Source: Rickettsiales endosymbiont of Peranema trichophorum (GTDB taxonomy: Bacteria > Pseudomonadota > Alphaproteobacteria > Rickettsiales > Midichloriaceae). From it: a DNA stretch of 42,157 nucleotides. The DNA lies in contig NZ_SCFA01000002.1 of the NCBI RefSeq assembly GCF_004210275.1, positions 1 to 42,157 of the forward strand. The letters run 5' to 3'. Positions 34,566-42,157 of the stretch are shown one piece after another. Each line of letters begins with the position of its first letter. Within the stretch, counting starts at the first letter, position 1. The position numbers and the translations under genes are program-made. The notes under the pieces were generated by a model, which was not told where the DNA came from, did no database searches, and was given only the letters and a program-made list of their open reading frames with translations.

Positions 34566-35039
34566 ATCTTTTGCACTCATACAGTAGGATCGATATATGA
34601 TACGAATAGCACCAATTACAATAAATACGTCTGCCCAATTGAATGTTGGATAGTGATAGTCAAGTATGTGAAAGTCGATGAAGTCCAGAACAGCACCGTG
34701 GATTATTCTATCAATCAGGTTACCACAGGCCCCACCTACTATCATCGCACCTACCACCACGTATTCCTCATCCTCCTCGTTCCACATCCACAGTAACAAG
34801 AGAATAATCGCAAAAATCGAGATTCCACACAAAAGCATTTGATCTTGACCAGGATTATTGAAAAATCCAAAGCTTACTCCATAGTTCCATACAATTTTCA
34901 TGTTTAGAATTGGCAGCATGTCCATATTTAGGTTGCGCAGCCCCAATATACAATGTTTCGACAGTTGATCAAAAAACACAGTGAACATGATCATGTGTAT
35001 CACTCGTACCAATTTTTTACCAGCAAGGGATCCTGTCAT
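34551..35039 (-). CDS. lspA: Lipoprotein signal peptidase (signal peptidase II)
   Basis: LspA cleaves the signal peptide from prolipoproteins after lipidation. The protein of about 162 residues has four membrane helices. It shows FFDQLSKHCI, WNYGVSFGFF, GGACGNLIDRIIHGAVLDFIDFH and FNWADVFIVIGA, carrying both catalytic aspartates (in VLDF and NWAD). I chose ATG at 35039, which overlaps holB by 23 bases; the frame opens earlier at a TTG (35057). It overlaps clpB tail-to-tail by 15 bases. The dapA-holB-lspA arrangement on the minus strand looks like one message. With lolD in the window, lipoprotein maturation and sorting are both represented. Confidence 0.93.
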   Translation of the reverse strand: MTGSLAGKKLVRVIHMIMFTVFFDQLSKHCILGLRNLNMDMLPILNMKIVWNYGVSFGFFNNPGQDQMLLCGISIFAIILLLLWMWNEEDEEYVVVGAMIVGGACGNLIDRIIHGAVLDFIDFHILDYHYPTFNWADVFIVIGAIRIIYRSYCMSAKDLTDV

Positions 35040-35982
35040 TTGCCACCAAATTTGCAATTAAAGCTTGTTGTTTATCCAAATACATCGTGTCTATCTCATA
35101 TAGCATCCTGTTTACATTGTCTACACTTACCACACCATCTATTGTGCCTTGTCCCCACCTCGGTGCGCTCCTTAAGTTCTTCGACACAGCGTGTAACAGC
35201 AGGTACTTAAATATTTGCCAATTTTCGTTTTCTATATTGAATGACTCCACAAACTTCAAAAGCCTATTAACAGAACGCGAAGATAAGACGTGTTCAAGTT
35301 CTTCCAGTAACCCTAATCCATTTTGTTCAAGCATCATTACAGATAGTTTCAAATTGCCAAATGTAATGTCATATAGTTTCTTTCCATCTATGTCTGATAC
35401 ATCACCAGTATTTAACTTCAAAGCTTGAAGAAAATCTTCAAAACTCAACTTATCAAGCCTTAATCTCATACACCTGGACCTGATAGTTGCGGACATTCCA
35501 GATAGCAAGTCTGAAATAAGAAAGACTACCACATTTCCTACAGGCTCCTCCAATAGCTTCAGTAAAGCGTTAGAGGCACTTGCATTCATTTTATCTGCTC
35601 CGTCTATCACAACAATTTTATACGTTGATTCTATAGGAGTCAGCCTTAAAAACTTGATGATGTTTCTGATCTCATCAACACCAATATGTGGCCGCTTTCT
35701 TTTTTCACCTGCAATGTATTCTGAATCCACCACCATCAGATCAGGATGGCTGAGGGATTCTACCTTCCGCGTAATAATGTCGTCTTGCCACTCCCCATCA
35801 ACATGATATGGCATGTGTAACAAAAACTTTGCAAACCTATAAGTCAGAGTCGCTTTTCCAACTCCAGTAGGACCAAAGAGGAGCCACGGACGTTCTATGC
35901 CTCCATTTTTGTAAACATCCACTAACCTAGCAAATTCCCGTTGATGACCTATCAGAACGTTATTGCGCAATGGCGGTATCAT
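35017..35982 (-). CDS. holB: DNA polymerase III delta' subunit
   Basis: Delta' is the stator of the clamp loader. The 321-residue protein is an AAA+ ATPase-like subunit with WLLFGPTGVGKATLTYRFAKFLL (Walker A region), a VVIDGADKMNASASNALLKLLEEP segment and SRCMRLRL (the SRC motif). The zinc-binding module of DnaX is not evident. HolB is better supported than DnaX by the total length, the short insertion and the alphaproteobacterial N terminus (LIGHQREFARLVD). It starts at the ATGA overlap with the dapA stop, so the two are coupled. Confidence 0.88.
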   Translation of the reverse strand: MIPPLRNNVLIGHQREFARLVDVYKNGGIERPWLLFGPTGVGKATLTYRFAKFLLHMPYHVDGEWQDDIITRKVESLSHPDLMVVDSEYIAGEKRKRPHIGVDEIRNIIKFLRLTPIESTYKIVVIDGADKMNASASNALLKLLEEPVGNVVVFLISDLLSGMSATIRSRCMRLRLDKLSFEDFLQALKLNTGDVSDIDGKKLYDITFGNLKLSVMMLEQNGLGLLEELEHVLSSRSVNRLLKFVESFNIENENWQIFKYLLLHAVSKNLRSAPRWGQGTIDGVVSVDNVNRMLYEIDTMYLDKQQALIANLVANDRIPCW

Positions 35983-36893
35983 ATCAGCTCTAAACTTTTT
36001 AAAGCTTTATCAACAACGGCACAGTAAGGATCGGCAAGAGCGAGGAGTGGTAGCCGCAGCTCAGGACTTGAGATGATACCAAGCTTGTATAATGCGTATT
36101 TGACAGGCATCGGATTACTTCTAATGAACATCGCCTTATTTAGCTCATTAAATCGCATCTGCATCGATATTGCCTCATCATATTTGCCTTCTAAGCTTAG
36201 CTCCTGCATAGTTGCAAGCTCTTTAGGTACTACATTCCCAGTCACTGAAATGCACCCTACCCCTCCGCTTAAATTAAAAATCACAGCAGTATCATCTTCA
36301 CCAGAAAGCTGTACAAACTCCTTTTGAATTTTGGTCAGTCTTTTCTCCAACTGCTCCTTTAGCAGCAAAGGCCTACTTAAATTGCCAGTGGCGTCTTTTA
36401 CACCTACCACGTTTTTCAATTCTGAGAGGCGCAATATCACTTCGTTTGAAATGTCTGTGACGGTTCTCCCGGGAACGTTATATACCAATATTGGCAAATC
36501 CACATTGTCATTAATGTGTTTATAGTGATGATATATTCCATCATCTGATGGCTTGTTATAGTAAGGACAGACCACAAGAGCTGCATCCGCACCAAGCATC
36601 TTAGCATGATTCGTATATTCAAGGGTAGTTGCCGTGGAATTTGAACCTGTACCAACGATTACTTTCACGTCTGGGTTGTGTGTTTTCACAACATTCATAC
36701 AGGTGGATATCAAAGTTGCCCTCTCGTCAACAGTAAGAGTTGCAGCTTCGCCTGTACTTCCTAACACTACTACTCCACTTACATTTCCGCTCATTTGAAA
36801 TTCAATGAGTCTTTTAAAACTTTTTAAATCGAGTTTTCCATCCACAAACGGTGTAGCAAGAGCTGTGTATAGTCCTCTAAATCCTCTGAACAT
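35979..36893 (-). CDS. dapA: 4-Hydroxy-tetrahydrodipicolinate synthase
   Basis: DapA condenses pyruvate with aspartate semialdehyde at the head of the diaminopimelate/lysine branch. The 304-residue barrel contains GSTGEAATLTVDER, CPYYNKP, the catalytic tyrosine in VYNVPGRT, and the Schiff-base lysine in VGVKDATG. I chose ATG at 36893 (MFRGFRGLYTALATPF), as relatives start; a GTG at 36905 would add four residues. Diaminopimelate is needed for peptidoglycan, consistent with murC and ftsW. The 4-base overlap with holB makes an odd functional pair, typical of a compacted genome. Confidence 0.95.
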   Translation of the reverse strand: MFRGFRGLYTALATPFVDGKLDLKSFKRLIEFQMSGNVSGVVVLGSTGEAATLTVDERATLISTCMNVVKTHNPDVKVIVGTGSNSTATTLEYTNHAKMLGADAALVVCPYYNKPSDDGIYHHYKHINDNVDLPILVYNVPGRTVTDISNEVILRLSELKNVVGVKDATGNLSRPLLLKEQLEKRLTKIQKEFVQLSGEDDTAVIFNLSGGVGCISVTGNVVPKELATMQELSLEGKYDEAISMQMRFNELNKAMFIRSNPMPVKYALYKLGIISSPELRLPLLALADPYCAVVDKALKSLELI

Positions 36894-37034
36894 ATGTTGT
36901 CTCACAAATAAGCATTAGTACAAGCTTGAACGTTAGATCGTATCAAACAAACGCTGTCGATGATATCACACAGACACGTATAGTCAAACTTATAAAGTCA
37001 ACTTACGTGACGTGCACTATGTCATCAGCAACCA

Positions 37035-38042
37035 TTACATTTGCTGAATATACTCAACACATGTAGATGTTATTACACGTCCTTTTGGAGTTCTTGTAAT
37101 GAAACCTATCTGTAGTAAGTAAGGCTCCACTGTATCTTCCAACGTACCTTTGTCCTCTGATAATCCAGCAGCAATAGTTTCAATACCGACAGGCTGGTCT
37201 TTATAATTGTTATAAATATAAGCAATGTACTTTCTGTCAAAAGCATCTAAACCAAAGTGGTCTATATTTAGACATTGCAGCGTTTCTTTCACATGCTCCT
37301 TTTCAATCACTTTGAGTCCTATTCCTGATACGAAATCTCTGACCCTTTTGACTAGCCTTGCTGCAATCCTTGGAGTACCTCTAGCACACTTAGCCAACTC
37401 TAATGCAGCAACATCACTAAAATGGATGTCATAAATGGCACCACAACGCTTCACAACTTGTATCAGTTCGTCTACGGAATAAAAATCCAATTTGAAATGT
37501 ATACCAAATCTATCACGCAATGGATTGGTCAAAAGTCCGAGACGGGTTGTAGCTCCTATAAGAGTGAACTTGGGGAGCTTCAGCTTCATCATTCTTGCGC
37601 CAGGCCCCTCACCTATTACCAGATCAAGTGAGTAATCTTCCATAGCAGGATATAGCACTTCCTCAACAGCATTTGGCAACCTGTGTATCTCATCGATGAA
37701 AAGTACATCATGCTCCTGGAGGTTCGTTAATATCGCCGCTAAATCCCCAGATTTGGATAGTAAAGGACCAGCAGTTGTACGAATACTAATTCCCAGCTCA
37801 TTTGCAATAATTTGAGAAAGTGTGGTTTTACCTAAACCTGGTGGACCATAAAATAAAACGTGATCCAATGCTTCACCCCTCGATTTTGCAGCCTCTATAA
37901 ATACAGAGAGATTGTTTTTGAGATGTGACTGCCCTATAAATTCAGTCAATTTCGTAGGCCTGAGCGATGGACTCACAGTATCCCTACGCTCTAAGTTCCC
38001 AGAAATCCTATCCAAAGAAGTGGTATCACACTGCTTACTCAT
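37035..38042 (-). CDS. ruvB: Holliday junction branch migration helicase RuvB
   Basis: RuvB rings with RuvA drive branch migration during recombination repair. The 335 residues include SLRPTKLTEFIGQ, Walker A YGPPGLGKTTL, LFIDEIHRL, TLIGATTRLGLLTNPLRDRFG, and the winged-helix end with GIETIAAGLSEDKGTLEDTVEPYLLQIGF. All motifs are intact and the length is normal. ATG at 38042. It lies 23 bases after lolD. ruvA and ruvC are not in the window, which departs from the common ruvAB pairing. Confidence 0.97.
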   Translation of the reverse strand: MSKQCDTTSLDRISGNLERRDTVSPSLRPTKLTEFIGQSHLKNNLSVFIEAAKSRGEALDHVLFYGPPGLGKTTLSQIIANELGISIRTTAGPLLSKSGDLAAILTNLQEHDVLFIDEIHRLPNAVEEVLYPAMEDYSLDLVIGEGPGARMMKLKLPKFTLIGATTRLGLLTNPLRDRFGIHFKLDFYSVDELIQVVKRCGAIYDIHFSDVAALELAKCARGTPRIAARLVKRVRDFVSGIGLKVIEKEHVKETLQCLNIDHFGLDAFDRKYIAYIYNNYKDQPVGIETIAAGLSEDKGTLEDTVEPYLLQIGFITRTPKGRVITSTCVEYIQQM

Positions 38043-38065
38043 GACTTACATACTCCGCCTTATCC

Positions 38066-38743
38066 TTATTTATACTCTTGTAGCCTACCATGTGACAACG
38101 TCAGTATTTTATCAGTTTTTCTGGCAAATTCAAGATTATGAGTTACAATTATAGCACCAACACCTCTGCTTTTCACCTCTTGAATCAGAAGATTTAATGT
38201 GTTCACAGCTTGGTCCTGATCCAAGTTACCAGTTGGTTCATCTGCAAGTATTATTTTGGGCTTATTAATTAGGCTTCTTGCGATTGCTACACGTTGCTGC
38301 TCACCACCAGATAATTCTGATGGTATGTGGTTCCAGCGCTGTGATAGGCCAAGTTGATCTAACAATTGCATAGCTTCTTTTCTTATCGATCTAGCATTTG
38401 AACTGATCAGCATTCTTGGAAGCATGACATTTTCAAGCGCAGAAAACTCAGGTAGCAAGTGATGATATTGATATACAAAGCCTATAGCTTCCCTACGCAT
38501 TTTTGTCTGACCTTGATCGTCAAGAGTTGTGCAATCAACACCATCAAATAATATAGACCCAGAATCTGGGGATTCCAGCAACCCTATGATCATCAACAGC
38601 GTGCTTTTACCGGAACCAGAAGCTCCTACAATCGATATTATTTGACCACTAGAGAGGCTAAGAGATACATCGCTGAGAATGGTCAAGAACTCTTTACCTT
38701 GCTTGAAATTTTTACTAATAGAGTTTAAGTTTAACAGCGTCAT
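38066..38743 (-). CDS. lolD: Lipoprotein-releasing ABC ATPase LolD
   Basis: LolD powers LolCE, which extracts outer-membrane lipoproteins from the inner membrane. The 225 residues have Walker A GASGSGKSTLL, the Q-loop FVYQYHHLLPEFSALENVMLP (a LolD hallmark), signature LSGGEQQRVAIARSL, and Walker B ILADEPTGNLD. LolD is preferred over FtsE or MacB by the HHLLPEF pattern. AAGGA lies about 10 bases before ATG at 38743. The permease genes are not in this window. Cytoplasmic, peripheral to the inner membrane. Confidence 0.92.
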   Translation of the reverse strand: MTLLNLNSISKNFKQGKEFLTILSDVSLSLSSGQIISIVGASGSGKSTLLMIIGLLESPDSGSILFDGVDCTTLDDQGQTKMRREAIGFVYQYHHLLPEFSALENVMLPRMLISSNARSIRKEAMQLLDQLGLSQRWNHIPSELSGGEQQRVAIARSLINKPKIILADEPTGNLDQDQAVNTLNLLIQEVKSRGVGAIIVTHNLEFARKTDKILTLSHGRLQEYK

Positions 38744-38870
38744 ATAGAAAATTCCTTAATCATAATATTGTCACAAACTGATTCACACACTTTATTTACT
38801 CATTACTTCTCTAAAACCTTACAATACATGTTCTTGGACCTTTTCGCATCTTTTCATATCAACGCAACAC

Positions 38871-39365
38871 TTATAGCATCATAGCGATATCTTCCAAAGT
38901 TTTCCTCAACTCATTGTCCCCAACAGATTCTAGTGCTACAGCTAATTCTTGGGTGATATCTTTTTGATGAGGTATCGAAGGATTTGCTGTGCCACCATTA
39001 TAATCACTGATTGTAGAGTTGGATGAGGAAGACCTAAGTACTATCTCAACTTTGACTTTATTAACAGCACGAAAACCCATGTACATCGCAATTCTCTCCA
39101 AAATATTACGCTCATTTGTGTGTAATTCTATTGCATAGCCGGGGTTCTCAACTGCTATTTTTAAAGTGTTACCTCGTCCATTTTTACCAAACACCATGTT
39201 CACAGGATAACAAATACTACCGAGCCTTGTGCCCACGATATCAGACCAGTTGCCTATTATTTTATATAAAACCGCCAGTCCATTCTTTTCACATATAGGC
39301 CTTGTCACATTTCCAACAATTACATCCAACCTTTTGAAACCTGCCACAGTATAGGTTTTTTGCAT
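38871..39365 (-). CDS. DUF721 (DciA-like) protein
   Basis: DciA-type proteins of the DUF721 family help load the replicative helicase in bacteria lacking DnaC or DnaI. The 164 residues include a first helical part (LDVIVGNVTRPICEKNGL), the WSDIVGTRLGSICYPVNM core and a beta-strand/helix segment KIAVENPGYAIELHTNERNILERI. This is the DUF721 pattern, plus a disordered serine-rich tail. I chose ATG at 39365 because AAAGGAG stands 8 bases upstream, the strongest ribosome site I saw; the frame opens further up at 39428. The organism has DnaB (21-22 kb) and no dnaC in view, which fits. Confidence 0.75.
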   Translation of the reverse strand: MQKTYTVAGFKRLDVIVGNVTRPICEKNGLAVLYKIIGNWSDIVGTRLGSICYPVNMVFGKNGRGNTLKIAVENPGYAIELHTNERNILERIAMYMGFRAVNKVKVEIVLRSSSSNSTISDYNGGTANPSIPHQKDITQELAVALESVGDNELRKTLEDIAMML

Positions 39366-39409
39366 CTTTAATACTCCTTTAATTTCAATTGCACTGGTAA
39401 GCCGCAATA

Positions 39410-40921
39410 CTACTGCAGTGTACCACACATTCTATAATATAGCGCTTCCACAAAGTGACTTTTTCTCACGTCTTCTTTTTCTTCTAAATCCGCAATTGTT
39501 CTTGCAACTTTTAACACTCTGTAAAACCCTCGCATAGACAATTGAAACTTATCCACAGCTGTTTTTAGTAAACTCGCCGACTCACTGTCCATGATTACAA
39601 CTTCATTTAACAACTGAACATCCACAAGAGCATTAACGGAAATGTTAGTACCTTTATACCTTTCTCTTTGAATTTCTCTTGCTCTAGATACTCTTTGAGC
39701 AACCTCTGCACTTGACTCAGATTGCTCATCTCCCATATCAAAGATATTGGTACTCGGTACGTCTACCCTTAAATCGAACCTATCAAGTATGGGACCTGAA
39801 ATTTTGTTTTGATAGTCTTGTGCACATCTAGGTGCTTTAGCACAATTTTGATTGCTAGTGCCAAAATAACCACATCTACATGGGTTCATCGCCGCAATCA
39901 ATTGGAAATTAGAGGGATAAGTAACATGAGAATTGACTCTAGCTATACTGATATTTCCAGCTTCTATAGGTTGCCTTAGTGACTCCAAAACACCCCTGGA
40001 AAATTCAGGCAGCTCATCTAAAAACAACACACCTTTATGAGCCAAAGTCACCTCCCCAGGCAATGCGTTCCGTCCACCACCAACCATAGCAGCAACAGAA
40101 GCAGAGGAATGTGGCGATCGACAAGGCCTTTCCAAGACGACGCCTTTCTCATCGTTCAGTAAACCCGCAATGCTAGCAATTGTACTAATCTCTAGTACAT
40201 CATCTAAAGTTAATTCCGGTAGTATTCCAGGCAATCTTTTAGCTAACATCGATTTGCCAGAACCTGGAGGACCAACCATCAGAAGACTATGACCTCCAGC
40301 TGCACTAATTTCAAGTGCCCTCTTTGCCACTTTCTGTCCCTTGACATCTTTTAAATCAGGATATTTGAGCCTTGTTGTGTTATAAACCTTTGGACATAGA
40401 TGTGGTAATCTGTTTTTACCACCGTAGTGATCTAACAATGCCATTAACGAGGAAATAGCAAGAACATTGGCATTAGAAGACCATGCAGCTTCCTCTCGGT
40501 TAGATTCTGGACAAACCAGCCCTAGATTAGAGTGCCTTGCAAATATTGCAGCTGGTAAGACTCCACTGACTCCCTTCAGTCTACCATCCAGCGATAGTTC
40601 CCCCATAATCAAATATCGCTCTACAAATTCTTTCTTAATCGTCCCTAACGCTATTAGCATACCAACTGCAATTGGTAGATCAAAGTGGCTTCCTTCTTTC
40701 AAAATGTCTGCAGGAGATAGATTGATAGTGATTCTCTTCATAGGAAACTGTACGCCTATGCTATGAAAGACAGCTCTTACCCTTTCCTTGGACTCAGCCA
40801 CAGATTTATCGGGAAGGCCAACGATATTAAATCTGGGCAAACCAGAGGCTATATGGACCTGCACATCTACTTCCTTGCATTCCACTCCCAAGAAGCATAC
40901 TGTTTTTACGTTACTGATCAC
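39410..40921 (-). CDS. comM: ComM/YifB-family AAA+ ATPase
   Basis: ComM is a hexameric helicase that promotes branch migration when imported single-stranded DNA integrates during natural transformation. The protein of about 503 residues has an N-terminal Lon-like fold (VCFLGVECKEVDVQVHIASGLPRFNIVGLPDKSVAESKERV), a Mg-chelatase-type AAA+ core with GPPGSGKSMLAKRLPGILP, FLDELPEFSRGVLESLRQP, NPCRCGYFG with further cysteines, and a C-terminal lid. I chose GTG at 40921 (ISNVKTVCFLGV follows), matching relatives; a TTG at 40954 would add eleven residues. Many non-competent bacteria keep this gene. Confidence 0.93.
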   Translation of the reverse strand: MISNVKTVCFLGVECKEVDVQVHIASGLPRFNIVGLPDKSVAESKERVRAVFHSIGVQFPMKRITINLSPADILKEGSHFDLPIAVGMLIALGTIKKEFVERYLIMGELSLDGRLKGVSGVLPAAIFARHSNLGLVCPESNREEAAWSSNANVLAISSLMALLDHYGGKNRLPHLCPKVYNTTRLKYPDLKDVKGQKVAKRALEISAAGGHSLLMVGPPGSGKSMLAKRLPGILPELTLDDVLEISTIASIAGLLNDEKGVVLERPCRSPHSSASVAAMVGGGRNALPGEVTLAHKGVLFLDELPEFSRGVLESLRQPIEAGNISIARVNSHVTYPSNFQLIAAMNPCRCGYFGTSNQNCAKAPRCAQDYQNKISGPILDRFDLRVDVPSTNIFDMGDEQSESSAEVAQRVSRAREIQRERYKGTNISVNALVDVQLLNEVVIMDSESASLLKTAVDKFQLSMRGFYRVLKVARTIADLEEKEDVRKSHFVEALYYRMCGTLQ

Positions 40922-41011
40922 TTTTTTATTTAATGGTAAATAAGCAAAGTTCAAAGAAACAATTTAGATGAGGTATGTCAAGCAAATTTCTTAGATTTTT
41001 CCGTTTTGTGT

Positions 41012-41040
41012 GATATAAGGGCTGTTATACAAACAATCAA
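41012..41040 (-). promoter_or_regulatory. Promoter for comM
   Basis: On the minus strand TTGATT (41040-41035) and TATATC (41017-41012) are 17 bases apart, about 85 bases before the chosen comM start. Both boxes match well and the site faces the phoB-like gene divergently. Confidence 0.5.
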
Positions 41041-41083
41041 CAACCTTTAAGATGCTGCCCGTGGTTTTGAATTCAGAATTATC

Positions 41084-41112
41084 TTAATCAAATTGAAAAC
41101 TTAGTGTATATT
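41084..41112 (+). promoter_or_regulatory. Promoter for the phoB-like gene
   Basis: TTAATC (41084-41089) and TATATT (41107-41112) are separated by 17 bases, with the predicted start about 25 bases before the ATG. No PHO-box-like direct repeats were recognised in the gap. Confidence 0.4.
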
Positions 41113-41144
41113 GAAATGTGACAACTATAGATTTGTAACCACAT

Positions 41145-41894
41145 ATGACAATAAAAGAGCTGACCCCTTCCATATTACTGGTTGAGGACGAAAAGACGGT
41201 ATCAGACCTCATCAAATACAACCTGCAAAAAGCAGGTTATCATATACAGGTTACCGCGAGTCCAACAGATGCTATATACATGGCAACAAACTTCAAGCCA
41301 GATCTCATCATATTAGACTGGATGTTAATGGATAAAATGTCTGGTATTGACGTCTGTATGCACATTAGGGAAGCTGCGGATACTCAAAATATTCCAATCA
41401 TAATGGTATCTGGGAAATCTGAGGATCACGATAGAATCGTTGGACTTAATGTTGGGGCAGATGACTATCTGACTAAGCCATTTACTCAATCAGAATTAAT
41501 TGCAAGAATCAAGGCCGTCTTAAGAAGACTCAGACCAGCATTTTCAGGCAAACAAATGCAGTTCCAAGATATTGTCATGAACATATCATCCCGTACGGTC
41601 ACAAGGGAAGGCGGCAAAGTCGTTAAACTATCACCAATAGAATTTAAGCTTTTGCAGATCCTGATGGAGCACCCTGGCAGAGTCTTATCAAGAGAAATCA
41701 TCATGGATATGATTTGGGGAACAGACTTTTACGTTGGTCCTCGGACTGTAGATGTACACATGACCAGATTACGTAAGACACTGCTGAGTCAGAGCCCAGA
41801 CGGTATAGACGTCATTCAAACAGTCAGATTGTATGGATATACCATGAAGGTTGATGACCCGCAAACCAATGGTGATGGCAACGCACAACGATGA
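41145..41894 (+). CDS. phoB: PhoB-like OmpR-family response regulator
   Basis: A two-domain transcription factor of 249 residues. The receiver domain has the acidic pair E14-D15 (LLVEDEK), the phosphorylated aspartate D58 (LIILDWMLMDKMSGID), S89 and K111 (LTKPF). The C-terminal winged helix-turn-helix includes LSPIEFKLLQILMEHPGRVLSRE and VDVHMTRLRKTL followed by IQTVRLYGYTM, the OmpR/PhoB type. Similarity of ILDWMLMDKMSGI to PhoB favours phosphate control, but no sensor kinase (phoR) or phosphate transporter gene is adjacent. ATG at 41145. A sensor may lie outside the window. Confidence 0.85.
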   Translation: MTIKELTPSILLVEDEKTVSDLIKYNLQKAGYHIQVTASPTDAIYMATNFKPDLIILDWMLMDKMSGIDVCMHIREAADTQNIPIIMVSGKSEDHDRIVGLNVGADDYLTKPFTQSELIARIKAVLRRLRPAFSGKQMQFQDIVMNISSRTVTREGGKVVKLSPIEFKLLQILMEHPGRVLSREIIMDMIWGTDFYVGPRTVDVHMTRLRKTLLSQSPDGIDVIQTVRLYGYTMKVDDPQTNGDGNAQR

Positions 41895-42157
41895 CCACAA
41901 CATACAGAAAGTGTGGATAGTAGTATAACTTTTAAAATACCAAGGTTTCCTCTCTCCCCCATCTGTTTATTGCGTCTCCCACACCTATTGCAACAAGCGA
42001 TAGATGTTGTATCTGATGAAGATCATAATTCATATACATTATTACTGCATTATGCTTCTTTGATTGACTGGTAAGAAGCTGCATAAAACATCTGGAGGAA
42101 GTATTCGGAATAGTATACAATGGGTTGTACTAAGCATGAACACAAGAGAGTATACTG
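41895..42157. other. Intergenic region at the right edge
   Basis: No gene is supported in the last 263 bases. A frame of 62 codons on the minus strand (42120-41932) starts at a TTG, lacks a ribosome site and resembles nothing known. Just after the phoB-like stop, CCACA (41895-41899) and TGTGG (41912-41916) can form a 5-bp stem without a U-tract, a very weak terminator candidate. Confidence 0.4.

Noticed and set aside
41932-42120. 62-codon minus-strand frame at the right edge
   Set aside because: TTG start directly after an in-frame stop, no ribosome site and no recognisable similarity.

Overview
The window is a gene-dense bacterial chromosome segment with moderately low G+C (about 40% by eye) and no sign of plasmid, phage or insertion sequences. 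It carries an alphaproteobacterial gene set: an HdaA-type DnaA homologue, an alpha-type XerC, IhfA, a DUF2628 protein, DUF721/DciA, and LptC followed by RlmB. It also carries marks of a host-associated, reduced-genome lineage: a large ankyrin-repeat protein, a minimal type I secretion system, very short or overlapping gene junctions, and few regulators. I infer a member of the Rickettsiales or a similar intracellular/protist-associated alphaproteobacterium. LptC, LolD, LspA, MurC, FtsW and DapA imply an envelope with peptidoglycan, lipoproteins and probably LPS, which argues against typical Anaplasmataceae. The exact family cannot be fixed from sequence reading alone.

Layout. 0.4-4.5 kb, minus strand: rpsB-tsf-pyrH-frr translation cluster ending in hdaA, preceded by a promoter, a leader stem-loop and tRNA-Thr. 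4.6-7.1 kb: an 803-residue ankyrin-repeat candidate effector with a PPPY motif and an acidic tail. 7.2-9.3 kb: corA (plus), facing tRNA-Leu, a degenerate lumazine-synthase-like gene and nusB (minus). 9.7-13 kb, plus: a compact proC-proB-proA proline operon, then fdxA. 13.2-16.4 kb, minus: type I secretion ABC transporter and membrane-fusion protein. 16.6-18.3 kb, minus: DUF2628, bcp, tpiA. 18.3-18.8 kb: intergenic segment with a purine-rich degenerate repeat. 18.8-20.2 kb, plus: lptC, rlmB. 20.2-25.1 kb, minus: grpE, dnaB, tatD, ihfA, aspC. 25.5-28.3 kb, plus: murC coupled to a tolC-family gene, after a 450-bp leader region with several inverted repeats. 28.4-31.2 kb, minus: xerC, ftsW, a carboxylesterase. 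31.3-34.6 kb, plus: rsmD, clpB. 34.5-41 kb, minus: comM-dciA-lolD-ruvB and dapA-holB-lspA. 41.1-41.9 kb, plus: a PhoB-like response regulator.

Functionally most of the window is core housekeeping. The accessory interest lies in a few places. The ankyrin protein and the type I secretion parts (the ABC/HlyD pair, with the TolC channel unlinked about 10 kb away) could form an effector-export pathway. The glutamate-to-proline operon is complete. The RibH-like protein has lost its recognisable catalytic motifs. GrpE has a lengthened coiled coil made of three in-register 28-residue repeats. The murC leader carries palindromes at a predicted transcription start. No CRISPR array, toxin-antitoxin pair, phage or transposon was seen.
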